A stretch of DNA of 18,410 bases from positions 1-18,410 of the forward strand of contig CAYVYH010000019.1 of the NCBI GenBank assembly GCA_964455155.1, given 5' to 3'. Positions within the stretch are counted from its first letter, which is position 1. Each line of letters opens with the position of its first letter. Shown piece by piece: positions 7,694 to 16,359 of the stretch. The DNA comes from UBA8403 sp964455155. Lineage in GTDB: Bacteria > Bacteroidota > Bacteroidia > Cytophagales > Amoebophilaceae. Both the position numbers and the translations under genes were made by a program. The notes below the pieces were generated by a model. That model worked only from the letters and a program-made list of their open reading frames with translations, did no database searches and was not told the DNA's origin.

Positions 7694-8171
7694 GAGATAG
7701 AGGTCCTGATTTTTTCCTTGCACGCACAGCACACCGCTGCGCGGCTATTATTAAGATTAAGTTGTTTCGAAAACAGCGTGGGACGAATTTAGCGATTCTT
7801 CCACCAAGACACAACGAGGTTCTGGGAGGCACGCCCAACAGCCCGGCGCACGCGTCGTCGTGGCTGGCTATCAGCATACGAAAACGCATTGGAGAGCATA
7901 CTAGAAACCAATACTAAAGAGAGCATGTGATTTTTGCATGGCGTAGGATCAGTTGACAAGAAAAAATTTCCTTGCAATCATATGGGCGTATCCTCTTTGT
8001 CAAAGGAAAATTGGGGGGGATAGTGCGTGTCTATGAAGCAATGGACAATGGTATCGAGCTACTGAAGTGTGCCCTAATCTGTGCGTTTCCCGCGCAAGGG
8101 CTTCACTCCACGTACTGGTGTGGGTAACAAGGGCGCTGAAGCAGTGGAAAGAAAAAACCTCTAGGTAGGAC
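7694..8171. other. Intergenic stretch upstream of rpsA
   Basis: No convincing gene lies between rpsA and recR, both on the minus strand. A small minus-strand frame, start Met at 7926 and end at 7789, would encode 45 residues with a hydrophobic start (MLSLVLVSSMLS) and an Arg-rich middle. It has no known relatives that I recognise. A bulged hairpin occupies 8064-8104, and facing TTGACA boxes occur at 7953-7958 (plus) and 7998-8003 (minus). The stretch is long enough to hold the rpsA leader or a small RNA. Confidence 0.5.
7977..8003 (-). promoter_or_regulatory. Candidate sigma70-like promoter for rpsA
   Basis: On the minus strand TTGACA (8003-7998) is followed after 15 nt by TATGAT (7982-7977), directed toward rpsA. 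The spacer is shorter than the usual 17 nt and Bacteroidota normally use a different consensus, so this may be chance. If real, the rpsA leader would be roughly 270-280 nt long. Confidence 0.25.
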
Positions 8172-8777
8172 TTACGGGTATGCTACACGCCCGACAATAC
8201 TCCGACCCAACGTCAGTTCATCTGTATATTCTAGCTCTCCCCCTACAGCCACGCCGCGGGCAATAGTACTTGCTTTGACGGCACAGCCCTTGAGTTTCTT
8301 CGTGATGTAAAATGCTGTAGTATCTCCCTCGATAGTGGCACTCAACGCAAAGATGACCTCCTGGGGCTGTATTTTTTGGACACGCTGTATGAGAGAGTTG
8401 ATCTGCAATTGGTCGGGGCCAATCCCCTCCACAGGAGCAATTACTCCTCCCAGTACATGGTAAAGACCCTTATACTGACCCGTATTTTCTATGGCTAGCA
8501 CATCTTGGATGCTTTCCACCACACAAATAACAGAACCATCTCGGTTTGAGTTGGTACAAATGCTGCATACAGCCTCATCAGACACATTGTGACAATGACA
8601 GCAATACCGAATAGCCGCACGTAGCTTGCACAACGCATCCGTAAGCCTCTCTGTATATTCTTTGGGAGCCTTTAAAAGGAACAAGGCAAGCCGCAAGGCG
8701 GTCTTCTTACCTATGCCCGGCAAACTAGAAATTTCATGGACCGCTTCTTCGATGAGTTTAGAAGAGTAAAGTGCCAT
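8172..8777 (-). CDS. recR: Recombination protein RecR
   Basis: RecR works with RecO (and RecF) to load RecA onto single-stranded gaps during DNA repair. The 201-residue protein has the full family layout. An N-terminal helix-hairpin-helix contains SLPGIGKKTALRLALFLL (about 18-35). A four-cysteine zinc site is formed by Cys59, Cys62, Cys71 and Cys74. A Toprim domain starts around residue 84, with Glu88 in CVVES and the hallmark GLYHVLGGVIAPVEGIGP (104-121). The C-terminal GGELEYTDELTLGRSI segment is also typical. The gene stands alone on the minus strand. Length is normal. Confidence 0.97.
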   Translation of the reverse strand: MALYSSKLIEEAVHEISSLPGIGKKTALRLALFLLKAPKEYTERLTDALCKLRAAIRYCCHCHNVSDEAVCSICTNSNRDGSVICVVESIQDVLAIENTGQYKGLYHVLGGVIAPVEGIGPDQLQINSLIQRVQKIQPQEVIFALSATIEGDTTAFYITKKLKGCAVKASTIARGVAVGGELEYTDELTLGRSIVGRVAYP

Positions 8778-8944
8778 CTGTGTTGAGCTTCTAAATAGCT
8801 TGAGTCAGTCAATATACACAAAAACGGCCAGACAGGATCCATCTTTGACGTCCAAGACTTGTTATTGCCTGTAGAAAGTCATAAACTTGTCGCTACTTCT
8901 CGCACATCCTACCCCAGCAGTAGTTTCGCTTGAAAAAATAAAAG

Positions 8945-9018
8945 GGGCCTGTAGCTCAGCTGGTTAGAGCGCTACACTGATAATGTAGAGGTCCGTGGTT
9001 CGAGTCCACGCAGGCCCA
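8945..9018 (+). tRNA. tRNA-Ile (GAT anticodon)
   Basis: The cloverleaf is fully paired: acceptor GGGCCTG/CAGGCCC, anticodon stem CTACA/TGTAG with loop CTGATAA (anticodon GAT), and T arm CGTGG-TTCGAGT-CCACG. The discriminator is A and CCA is not encoded. In many bacteria this tRNA lies in the 16S-23S spacer, but no rRNA sequence is visible on either side here. It is the only plus-strand tRNA in the window. Confidence 0.96.
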
Positions 9019-9111
9019 CAAAGCAGAGCCACTAAACCTAACTGGAGCTTCCATTTCCACTCGAAGCAGGAGAGCGCCTAACTCTCACAAGAAATGCATT
9101 ACACTTGCCTA

Positions 9112-9447
9112 TCAGGCATGTACTTCGAGCTTTGCTTTGAGTGCCGCTGAAGTCTGAGCTCCCATCAGACGATCCACCTCTTGGCCGTTTTTGAAGATGA
9201 TGAGCGTAGGAATACTTTGAATCCCATACTTCATAGACGTTTCAGGATTTTTGTCTACATCGAGCTTACCGACCACAAACCGACCCCCAGCTTCCTGTGC
9301 AAGCGCATCCACCACAGGGGCAAGCATTTGACAAGGCCCACACCAAGTGGCCCAAAAATCTACCAAGACAGGCTGTTCACTCTGGATCATTTGCGAAAAG
9401 TTGGCATCAGTCATCTCTAATGCCCCATTGGATTGTCCATTTGCCAT
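9112..9447 (-). CDS. trxA: Thioredoxin
   Basis: This cytoplasmic dithiol reductant is 111 residues from the Met at 9447. The longer frame, from 9522, adds 25 residues that lack thioredoxin features and are not an obvious signal peptide. The active site WCGPC spans residues 35-39. The buried Asp30 in LVDFWATWC, the DVDKNPE loop and the cis-proline Pro80 in QSIPTLIIF are all present. E. coli thioredoxin is 108 residues, so length supports the shorter start. It lies downstream of dnaE on the same strand, but about 660 empty bases separate them. Confidence 0.95.
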   Translation of the reverse strand: MANGQSNGALEMTDANFSQMIQSEQPVLVDFWATWCGPCQMLAPVVDALAQEAGGRFVVGKLDVDKNPETSMKYGIQSIPTLIIFKNGQEVDRLMGAQTSAALKAKLEVHA

Positions 9448-10106
9448 GTTGTTAGTGGTTACATGTGTCAGAAGATCGGAGAACCCAAAGGTAATGAAAG
9501 TTTGTTGCTTGGCCTCATCCAAGCCTACAAGTGCAAAGCCCGGGAAACTACGTTCATAACAATGTGGAATGGCAGACCAACAGTATTATCGGACATTAAA
9601 GCTGTGCATGGCAGACAGTAACCATCAACAGCTCACCGTGTGGGTACTGGTATGAAAGCACATCGACTAAAGTTGATGAAAACGATCAAGGATCATATCG
9701 AAGAAGCCAATATTAACTAGCACTATGCGTCTAAGCATGGTACTCCCATGTTCAATAAGTACACTGCACGGAAATGAACGAAACACTGAGACCTTGGCAT
9801 GCCAAATTTTAGAATCGGGGCATATTGCAATGACTAGATGCCGCTGTCCATTGCTTAATAGACAAGCGCTACCCCTGAATGCTCCTTACAAAGATTAAAA
9901 GAAAGGATAAGTCGACATGACTATAAGGAACCTTTCTCGGCTAACTACAAAAATGTTTATTTAGATGATTCTAAGCCATGCAAAGGCCTCAGAGATGACC
10001 GCGCGGCAACTTAGGATCAGTTATACCTTCCAAGTCTGGTCCTTCCCAGTGAGGCGACAAGAGTATATAACGAATAGTAAGGGTTATACTACCTTCTACA
10101 GGACCA
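9448..10106. other. Intergenic stretch between trxA and dnaE
   Basis: No gene, tRNA or repeat is recognisable. Open frames are short and stop-rich in all directions, apart from shadows of the trxA 5' region. The sequence looks like neutral DNA. It may be the remains of genes once present between dnaE and trxA, since both neighbours point the same way, but no relic can be named. Confidence 0.5.
9486..9493 (-). promoter_or_regulatory. Candidate -7 box upstream of trxA
   Basis: The minus strand reads TACCTTTG, an exact match to the Bacteroidota -7 consensus TAnnTTTG. Transcription would begin near 9479, about 30 nt before the thioredoxin Met at 9447 and inside the longer open frame, which supports the shorter start. 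I see no TTG at the expected 19-21 nt upstream spacing, so this half-match is weak. Confidence 0.35.
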
Positions 10107-13100
10107 TCAAGCTTGTAGCCGGTAGGTGACACCCTCTATGGAACGTATCGCCTCGAAGAATTCATTACTGGGGCAAATGGAATAACTTCTAGACAGGCAA
10201 GCAACATGCCAGGTTTCTTCTGGAACCGTCAGAATCAGGGTCAAGGCACAGGAACCTGGATACTGGTTTAGGACCTGCTCTAACTGGGTGGTAAGAGCTG
10301 GATTAACTTGTTGGACGGGCAAGTGGAGCTGTAGTGACTTGCTCATTTTACTTCTTATTTCGCTGAGTAGGCTTAACTTGCGGGGCCTCAACTCCAACCC
10401 CCCTCCTTGGTACCGTTCTACAACATGACCCGTGATGTACACAAAGGTACCCTCTCGCAACATGTGTTGATTTTTCAGAAAATCTTCTCCAAACAACGCC
10501 AGAGACAGCGTGCCTTCGTAGTCTTCCACCGTAAAGAGTCCAAAAGGCTTGCCGTGTTTGCTTTGTCTAGCCTTGTACTCAGTGATCACACCGGCCAGCT
10601 GCACATCCTGTCTTGGAAATGCCAAAACATTCTGTGTGTGACAATTGCAGAAATTGTCTAGCTCAACTTTGTACTGTTCCAACGGATGACCAGAGATGTA
10701 AAAGCCAACTACCTCTTTCTCCATTTTCAGCGTTTCCAACGCTTCATAAGGGTCACAAGGAGCTACTTCCGGTATTTTTCTGCCATAGGCTGCTTGATCC
10801 TCGGAGACCATAAAAAGAGACTGCTGGGCCGAATCTCTTGCTTGCTGCAGCTGCTGGGCATAGCGAATGGCTTTCTCAATCAAGGAACCTTCGTTTTTGT
10901 CGGCACATAGGTATTGCCTACGATGGTACTGAGGAAAAGTGTCGAAGGCGCCCGCCATGGCCAAGCTTTCAAAGGTCTTCTTGTTGACTGCTTTGAGGTT
11001 CACTCTTTCTGCAAAAGAAAAAATATCTTGAAATCGTTGGGCTCGATTCCTCTCGAGAATAATTGCTTCCACAGCAGCCTCACCTACCCCTTTGATGGCC
11101 TTTAGACCAAATCGAATCTGCTGCGCTTGGTTAACGTCAAAATTGGCTTCACTCTCATTCACATCAGGGCCCAGCACTTGGATGCCTTGTCGTTTACACG
11201 CATCCATAAAGAAGGTGATTTTGTCGATATCTCCTTGGTTATGGGTGAGCACTGAGGCCATGTACGCTGCTGGGTAATGGGCCTTGAGGTAAGCAGTCTG
11301 GTACGCCAGTATGGAATACGCTGCTGAGTGCGAACGATTAAAGCCGTACTGAGCAAATTTTTCCATAACCCCAAATACTTCCAGCGCTTTTGCCTTGGCA
11401 ATACCGTGTCTCTCTTGTGCACCTTGTACAAACACCTCACGTTGTTTGGCCATTTCATCCGCTTTTTTCTTGCCCATGGCCCTGCGCAGTAGATCTGCGG
11501 CACCCAAGGTGTAGCCAGCCATAATTTGGGCAGTTTGGATAATTTGTTCTTGATACACCATGATGCCGTAGGTATTCTTCAGGATGTCCTTGAGCAGAGG
11601 ATGGGCATACTCGATCTTTTCATGGCCCTGCTTTCGGGCTACAAAGTTGGGAATGAACTGCATGGGGCCTGGCCTGTACAATGCATTCATGGCAATGAGG
11701 TCTTCGATGTTGCTAGGCTGGAGTTTGATCAGCCACTGGCGCATGCCTTCAGACTCGAACTGGAAAGTACCAACGGTATCACCGCGTTGGTAGAGCGCAA
11801 ACGTTTTTTGGTCATTAAGGCAGATGTTATCAATGTCAATGCACTCTCCATGGTTTTTCTCGATCAAAACAAGGGCATCCTTGATAATACTCAGGGTTTT
11901 TAGTCCCAGAAAGTCCATCTTCAACATACCCACACTTTCTACGATAGAACCATCGTACTGGGTGACCAATAGATCAGAGTTTTTATCGGATTTGATGGGG
12001 ATATAGCGCATCAAATTGTCAGGGGCGATGATAATACCAGCAGCATGGATACCGGTATGCCGAGCAGAGCCTTCTAGGGTTTCGGCAAAAGAGAGTACTC
12101 TCCCCTCAAGTGAAGTCAGGTCCTTTTTTAGGGCTGCTAGTTCAGGCACCTCGGCAAAGGCTTGGGCTAAGGTAGTGCCAGGCTTTTCGGGGACAAGCTT
12201 GGCCATCTTGTTGGACTGGTCCAGGGGCAACCCCAGTACACGAGCTACGTCGCGGATGGAAGACTTAGCACCCATGCTGCCAAAAGTGATGATTTGTGCT
12301 ACTTGATTCCTACCATACTTTTCTACCACATAGTTGATCACTTTTTGACGACCTTCATCGTCGAAATCGATATCAATGTCTGGCATAGATACCCGCTCGG
12401 GATTCAGAAATCGTTCAAAAAGTAGGTCGTAATGTATCGGGTCAATGTTGGTAATGCCAATGCAATAGGCAACGACAGAGCCTGCCACAGAACCCCTACC
12501 CGGGCCCACAAACACTCCTAAATTTTTGGCTGCTTGGATAAAATCCTGCACAATCAGAAAATAGCCGGGAAATCCCATCTCTTGAATGACAGCGAGTTCG
12601 TAGTTGATACGCTCTTCTAGCGTCGCTGTAAGCGTGCCATACCGCCTCTTGGCACCCATTAAGGCCAAGTGCCTGAGGTAGGCACTTTGGGTAGCAAACC
12701 CTTCAGGCACACAAAATAGGGGGAGCAAGACATCTCTCTCCAATGAAATGGGCTGCACCTTCTCAGAAATTTCTTGGGTGTTTGCCAAGGCTTCAGGCAC
12801 ATCGGCAAAGAGCGATGTCATCTCTTGGGGGGATTTCAAAAAGAATTGATCATTCTCAAAACGCATCCTATTAGGATCTGTGTAATCCTTGCCTGTTTGC
12901 AAACACAATAGGATATCTTGGGCAGTGCTATCTTGCTGGTCTACATAGTGCACGTCATTGGTGGCGATAGCTTTGACGTGGTACTTTTTGGCCCACCGAA
13001 GTAGCACTGCGTTACATTGGTCCTGTGCTTTGAGACCATGGCGTTGCAACTCAATGTAGTAGTCTTCGCCAAAGATGTCGAGCCACTCCAAAAAGTACTT

Positions 13101-13556
13101 TTCGGCTACTGCTTCTCCCTGATGTAAGATTCTCTGCGATACCTCGCTGGCCAAGCAGCACGTCGTAGCCACTAGCCCCTCGGCATGTTGTTGGATCAAA
13201 CGCTTGTCTACTCTAGGCTTGTAGTAATACCCCTCTAAAAATCCCATAGAACACAGGATGGACAAGTTCTTGTATCCCGTTTCATTTTTAGCGAGTAGTA
13301 TCTGGTGGTAGCGCGTCTTATCCTTACGATCATGCATGTCAGGGGCCACATAAAATTCGCAACCAATGATGGGTTTTACCCCGGCCCTATTGGCAGCAGC
13401 TACAAAATGGGGGACGCCAAACATGTTGCCGTGATCCGTAATGGCCAAAGCATCCATTCCCAATTGTCGCGTTTGGGCCACCAAATGCTTGATTTGGGCT
13501 GCTCCATCGAGCAGTGAGTATTGGGTGTGGCAATGTAAGTGACAGAATTGGCTCAT
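10107..13556 (-). CDS. dnaE: DNA polymerase III alpha subunit
   Basis: This is the catalytic subunit of the replicative polymerase. The Met at 13556 gives 1149 residues, near the family norm, and puts the PHP motif HLHCHTQYSLLDG at residues 6-18. The frame extends upstream to 13610 with 18 unlikely residues. The polymerase core has PDIDIDF with Asp393 and Asp395, and the third catalytic Asp548 in LKMDFLGL. PGRGSVAGS and YGFNRSHSAAYS are also present. Further on are a helix-hairpin-helix (821-832), a probable beta-clamp motif QQSLF (911-915) and an OB domain (about 985-1060). The PHP metal ligands look intact, unlike E. coli. It is divergent from the lipoprotein gene. Confidence 0.97.
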   Translation of the reverse strand: MSQFCHLHCHTQYSLLDGAAQIKHLVAQTRQLGMDALAITDHGNMFGVPHFVAAANRAGVKPIIGCEFYVAPDMHDRKDKTRYHQILLAKNETGYKNLSILCSMGFLEGYYYKPRVDKRLIQQHAEGLVATTCCLASEVSQRILHQGEAVAEKYFLEWLDIFGEDYYIELQRHGLKAQDQCNAVLLRWAKKYHVKAIATNDVHYVDQQDSTAQDILLCLQTGKDYTDPNRMRFENDQFFLKSPQEMTSLFADVPEALANTQEISEKVQPISLERDVLLPLFCVPEGFATQSAYLRHLALMGAKRRYGTLTATLEERINYELAVIQEMGFPGYFLIVQDFIQAAKNLGVFVGPGRGSVAGSVVAYCIGITNIDPIHYDLLFERFLNPERVSMPDIDIDFDDEGRQKVINYVVEKYGRNQVAQIITFGSMGAKSSIRDVARVLGLPLDQSNKMAKLVPEKPGTTLAQAFAEVPELAALKKDLTSLEGRVLSFAETLEGSARHTGIHAAGIIIAPDNLMRYIPIKSDKNSDLLVTQYDGSIVESVGMLKMDFLGLKTLSIIKDALVLIEKNHGECIDIDNICLNDQKTFALYQRGDTVGTFQFESEGMRQWLIKLQPSNIEDLIAMNALYRPGPMQFIPNFVARKQGHEKIEYAHPLLKDILKNTYGIMVYQEQIIQTAQIMAGYTLGAADLLRRAMGKKKADEMAKQREVFVQGAQERHGIAKAKALEVFGVMEKFAQYGFNRSHSAAYSILAYQTAYLKAHYPAAYMASVLTHNQGDIDKITFFMDACKRQGIQVLGPDVNESEANFDVNQAQQIRFGLKAIKGVGEAAVEAIILERNRAQRFQDIFSFAERVNLKAVNKKTFESLAMAGAFDTFPQYHRRQYLCADKNEGSLIEKAIRYAQQLQQARDSAQQSLFMVSEDQAAYGRKIPEVAPCDPYEALETLKMEKEVVGFYISGHPLEQYKVELDNFCNCHTQNVLAFPRQDVQLAGVITEYKARQSKHGKPFGLFTVEDYEGTLSLALFGEDFLKNQHMLREGTFVYITGHVVERYQGGGLELRPRKLSLLSEIRSKMSKSLQLHLPVQQVNPALTTQLEQVLNQYPGSCALTLILTVPEETWHVACLSRSYSICPSNEFFEAIRSIEGVTYRLQA

Positions 13557-13742
13557 GGGGGTTATGTATTGATCAACTACTACATAGTCACTCCCCCCTC
13601 TGGGAGGCAATGACCCCGCAAGGAAAGCATTTTCGTCGGGAAAGTAGAAAAAAATTTTGCTTACTCACTGAAAGTGTGCATTTCAACGTGTTTGAGAAAA
13701 AAATGTTTTTTACATTCTTCTAATATCCAATCGATTACAGAT

Positions 13743-15089
13743 ATGTGGAAACGAAGTAATAAAACATCAGCCTTACTGTTGCCCATTGTGTATGCCGGTT
13801 TTTTGTGCCTATGCCAAGTAGCCTGTGAGCCCAACAATGATACGGATTCAAGCCTCCAAGAGCCTGTTATCACTCCTGATAAGTTTTTGCTAGATGTAAA
13901 GGACATAAAGAATAGGGAAAATCTTGTATCAATAAGGATTACGCCTGGTAGCCCCGACATGCACCTGGAGGAGTTCTTTGTTACAGCTTTTATCGTTGAT
14001 GACGGAGGTAGAGGTGCCGTACAAGGAAGACCCAACAAAGAAGGGGGAAGGGAGATTGGTTTCACTATAGATCTAAACGCCTGCAACGTCGCAACACTTG
14101 ACTACGAGATACCAGAAACCAAGCATGGTCAAAAAGCCCCCATCACATTCGAGGCGCAAGTCAACCCGGGGACAACCATCAAGGTAGGAGAGACCTATAC
14201 ACTGGTCGTAACAGTAGAGCGCAGAGGTAACAAGCCACACACAGAAACAAAGACCACCACACGCGTTGCTGCGCAAGCTGGTAAAGATCTACAAGGGCAA
14301 GTAGAGGAGGGGAAAATACCGGGTGAAAACGTCCAAAAGGCACCCCTGGACACGAGGCCAGAAGACACAACACGGTCCAGCAACCACACAACCTCAAGTA
14401 CAGACGTACCAATAGCCACGGAAAAGGTGCCCGCAACAGATACAAGCACACAAATACCCGCTTCTGATTCTGGCCCACGTGCAACGCTACATAGTGGAAT
14501 AACTAACGCAATGTCAGAGCAGCATCATAGCCCACCTGATGTCGCGGTAGCCCTCACAGGCAATGCCGATGAGATTGCCGCGATACCTGCCTCTGATTTA
14601 TTTACTGTCATGCTGCGAGACGAAACACGGAGCGGAAACGTAAAAAATTTTGTCCTAGTTACCATTCAACCTAGTGGTCAAGGCATGGCTCTAAAAGATT
14701 TCATCGTTACCGCTTCCCTATCGGATAACAACGGGACGATCGAAGTGAGTAGTGATAAACATCAAAGCGGTTTTGATTATTATAGTATACAAGGTGGGCG
14801 TAGTCTTGAGAACATTTTTCTCACAGACGCAAACTGCTTAGGACGCAATAACAAAAGCTTCAGTGACGGAGCGGCCGTCTCGTTCAAGATGGGGGTTTGT
14901 CCGAGTTCATCTATCACACCAGGTGACTCGTATACGCTCACCGTAAGAATAGCGCACATGGCCAACAAGCGCCACACAAAAACGGAAAGCATAAAACTCA
15001 CAGCCCCACCCCAAAGCCCCAAAAAAGGGCGCAATCAAGCTAGTCCACGCAACAGAGGGAGTATTCAGGGACGAGGGGCAAGGAGGTAA
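13743..15089 (+). CDS. Lipoprotein with two related domains, function unknown
   Basis: I do not recognise the family. The Met at 13743 gives 448 residues. The start is a lipoprotein signal: MWKR, a hydrophobic stretch, then CQVAC with Cys28 as the likely lipidation site, followed by the acidic, Asn-rich EPNNDTDSS. Two domains of about 130 residues are related: A (about 45-175) and B (about 284-420). Each has an ITPG/IQPS motif, then LEEFFVTA or LKDFIVTA, and ends with a strand pair, VGETYTLVVTVERRGNKPHT or PGDSYTLTVRIAHMANKRHT. The Thr/Ser/Pro-rich linker between them looks unstructured, and the C-terminus is very basic. An immunoglobulin-like fold and surface location are guesses. Confidence 0.8.
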   Translation: MWKRSNKTSALLLPIVYAGFLCLCQVACEPNNDTDSSLQEPVITPDKFLLDVKDIKNRENLVSIRITPGSPDMHLEEFFVTAFIVDDGGRGAVQGRPNKEGGREIGFTIDLNACNVATLDYEIPETKHGQKAPITFEAQVNPGTTIKVGETYTLVVTVERRGNKPHTETKTTTRVAAQAGKDLQGQVEEGKIPGENVQKAPLDTRPEDTTRSSNHTTSSTDVPIATEKVPATDTSTQIPASDSGPRATLHSGITNAMSEQHHSPPDVAVALTGNADEIAAIPASDLFTVMLRDETRSGNVKNFVLVTIQPSGQGMALKDFIVTASLSDNNGTIEVSSDKHQSGFDYYSIQGGRSLENIFLTDANCLGRNNKSFSDGAAVSFKMGVCPSSSITPGDSYTLTVRIAHMANKRHTKTESIKLTAPPQSPKKGRNQASPRNRGSIQGRGARR

Positions 15090-15115
15090 GATCCAGCCCT
15101 ATGTCGATAGTGTCG

Positions 15116-15132
15116 TGTGCCGAAACGGCGCA
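15116..15132. terminator. Possible terminator hairpin between convergent genes
   Basis: A compact stem, TGTGCCG/CGGCGCA with a GU pair and an AAA loop, lies between the stops of the lipoprotein gene (plus) and ftsY (minus). It has no following T run, so it is only a weak terminator candidate, supported mainly by its position. Confidence 0.35.
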
Positions 15133-15145
15133 TTGCCCTATAACT

Positions 15146-16090
15146 TCAGGAAGGGTACCCCGAAAACAAAGTCTCCACAAATGCGCGGCGGTCAAATGTC
15201 TGTAGATCTGCTATGCCTTCGCCCACACCAATATACTTCACAGGCACCTGAAACTGATCTACAATGCCGAGTACAACCCCGCCCTTAGCTGTTCCATCAA
15301 GCTTGGTGATGGCTAGTGCTGTTACCGCTGTAGCTTGAGTGAATGCTTCAGCTTGTATCAAGGCATTCTGTCCCGTACTTCCGTCCAATACCAACAGCAC
15401 TTCGTGGGGTGCTTCAGGAATAAGTTTCTGTATGGTGCGCCTAATCTTGGTCAGCTCTTGCATCAGGTGTACTTTGGTATGCAGCCTTCCGGCAGTATCG
15501 ATGATGATAACATCAGCATGCACACGAAGGCCTTCTCGTATCGTCTCATGCGCCACAGCAGCGGGATCTGTATGTTGATTGCGAGCTACTACGGCAGTAC
15601 CCACACGTTGGCCCCACTGCTGCAGTTGCTCTGTTGCTGCAGCTCTAAAGGTATCCGCAGCACCTAGGACGACTTGCTGCCCCGCTTGTTTGTACTGAGC
15701 TGCTAGTTTTCCAATAGTGGTGGTCTTTCCCACACCATTGACACCTACCACTAGCATCACGTAAGGTATTGGGAGGTTGTGGGTTAATGGAGGAGTACTA
15801 CTGACTTCGAGTAACCCAACTATCTCCTCTTTGAGTAGCTGATCTAGCTCTTTGGTCGTACAGTACTTATCGCGAGCTACACGCTGCTCAAGACGCTTGA
15901 CAATCTTAACAGTTGTTTCTACGCCGACATCCGCTGCAATCAATAGTTCCTCTAGGGCATCCAAGACTACATCGTCTATCTGTGACCTTCCTGCCACTGC
16001 CTGACTGAGTACCCTCCAGAAAGACTGCCGGGTCTTAGCAATACCCTGGACTAAGGCTTCTTTATTGGCTTTAGCAAAGAACGGTAGCAT
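15146..16090 (-). CDS. ftsY: Signal recognition particle receptor FtsY
   Basis: This membrane-associated GTPase docks SRP-ribosome complexes to the Sec translocon. The 314 residues form the N and G domains only. The acidic A domain of the longer E. coli protein is absent, as is usual in Bacteroidota. The N-domain four-helix bundle spans about 1-95. G-domain motifs: GVNGVGKT (116-123), DTFRAAATEQLQ (from 146), DTAGR (198-202), TKLDGTAKGG (262-271) and the closing GVGEGIADLQTF (288-299). It is the last gene of the rpmB-rpmG-DUF4295 cluster, 105 bp after the DUF4295 stop. Confidence 0.97.
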   Translation of the reverse strand: MLPFFAKANKEALVQGIAKTRQSFWRVLSQAVAGRSQIDDVVLDALEELLIAADVGVETTVKIVKRLEQRVARDKYCTTKELDQLLKEEIVGLLEVSSTPPLTHNLPIPYVMLVVGVNGVGKTTTIGKLAAQYKQAGQQVVLGAADTFRAAATEQLQQWGQRVGTAVVARNQHTDPAAVAHETIREGLRVHADVIIIDTAGRLHTKVHLMQELTKIRRTIQKLIPEAPHEVLLVLDGSTGQNALIQAEAFTQATAVTALAITKLDGTAKGGVVLGIVDQFQVPVKYIGVGEGIADLQTFDRRAFVETLFSGYPS

Positions 16091-16195
16091 CGCACAAGGG
16101 GAAGAAGATGAGCGAGGGGATCACGAAGCCCCCCCAAGGAACTTGAACGATAGTATTGGGAGAATAGGCGATAGAAAGGTCCCGAGACCTAGGAT

Positions 16196-16354
16196 TTACG
16201 TTTTTTTGGCAAGCATCTCCTTCACGGCCTCTACCGAAACCATTTCCTCCCTGAAGGTGTAAGCACCCGTCTTAGCTGATCGCACAGACCTGATGATCTT
16301 CGAGAGGCTCTTGCTGCCTGCTTTTTGGAAGGAAGCAACCACTTTCTTGGCCAT
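16196..16354 (-). CDS. DUF4295 small basic protein
   Basis: This is a 52-residue protein that begins MAKKVVASFQKAG and ends EAVKEMLAKKT. It is strongly basic, has the SKSLSKIIRSVRSAKTGAY core, and matches the Bacteroidota-specific DUF4295 family. That family is typically found between rpmG and ftsY, exactly as here. It starts 5 bp after the rpmG stop, implying one transcript and tight translational coupling. Its size, charge and neighbours suggest a ribosome-associated protein, but no function is established to my knowledge. The gene is easy to miss because of its length. Confidence 0.9.
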   Translation of the reverse strand: MAKKVVASFQKAGSKSLSKIIRSVRSAKTGAYTFREEMVSVEAVKEMLAKKT

Positions 16355-16359
16355 AACAG

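Noticed and set aside
13557..13610. 18-residue upstream extension of DnaE
   Set aside because: The family begins within a few residues of the PHP HxH motif, which fits the Met at 13556.
14179..14484. Minus-strand open frame of 101 residues, Leu/Cys rich
   Set aside because: It lies entirely inside the lipoprotein gene on the opposite strand, with no motif; the plus-strand frame has a signal peptide and repeated domains.
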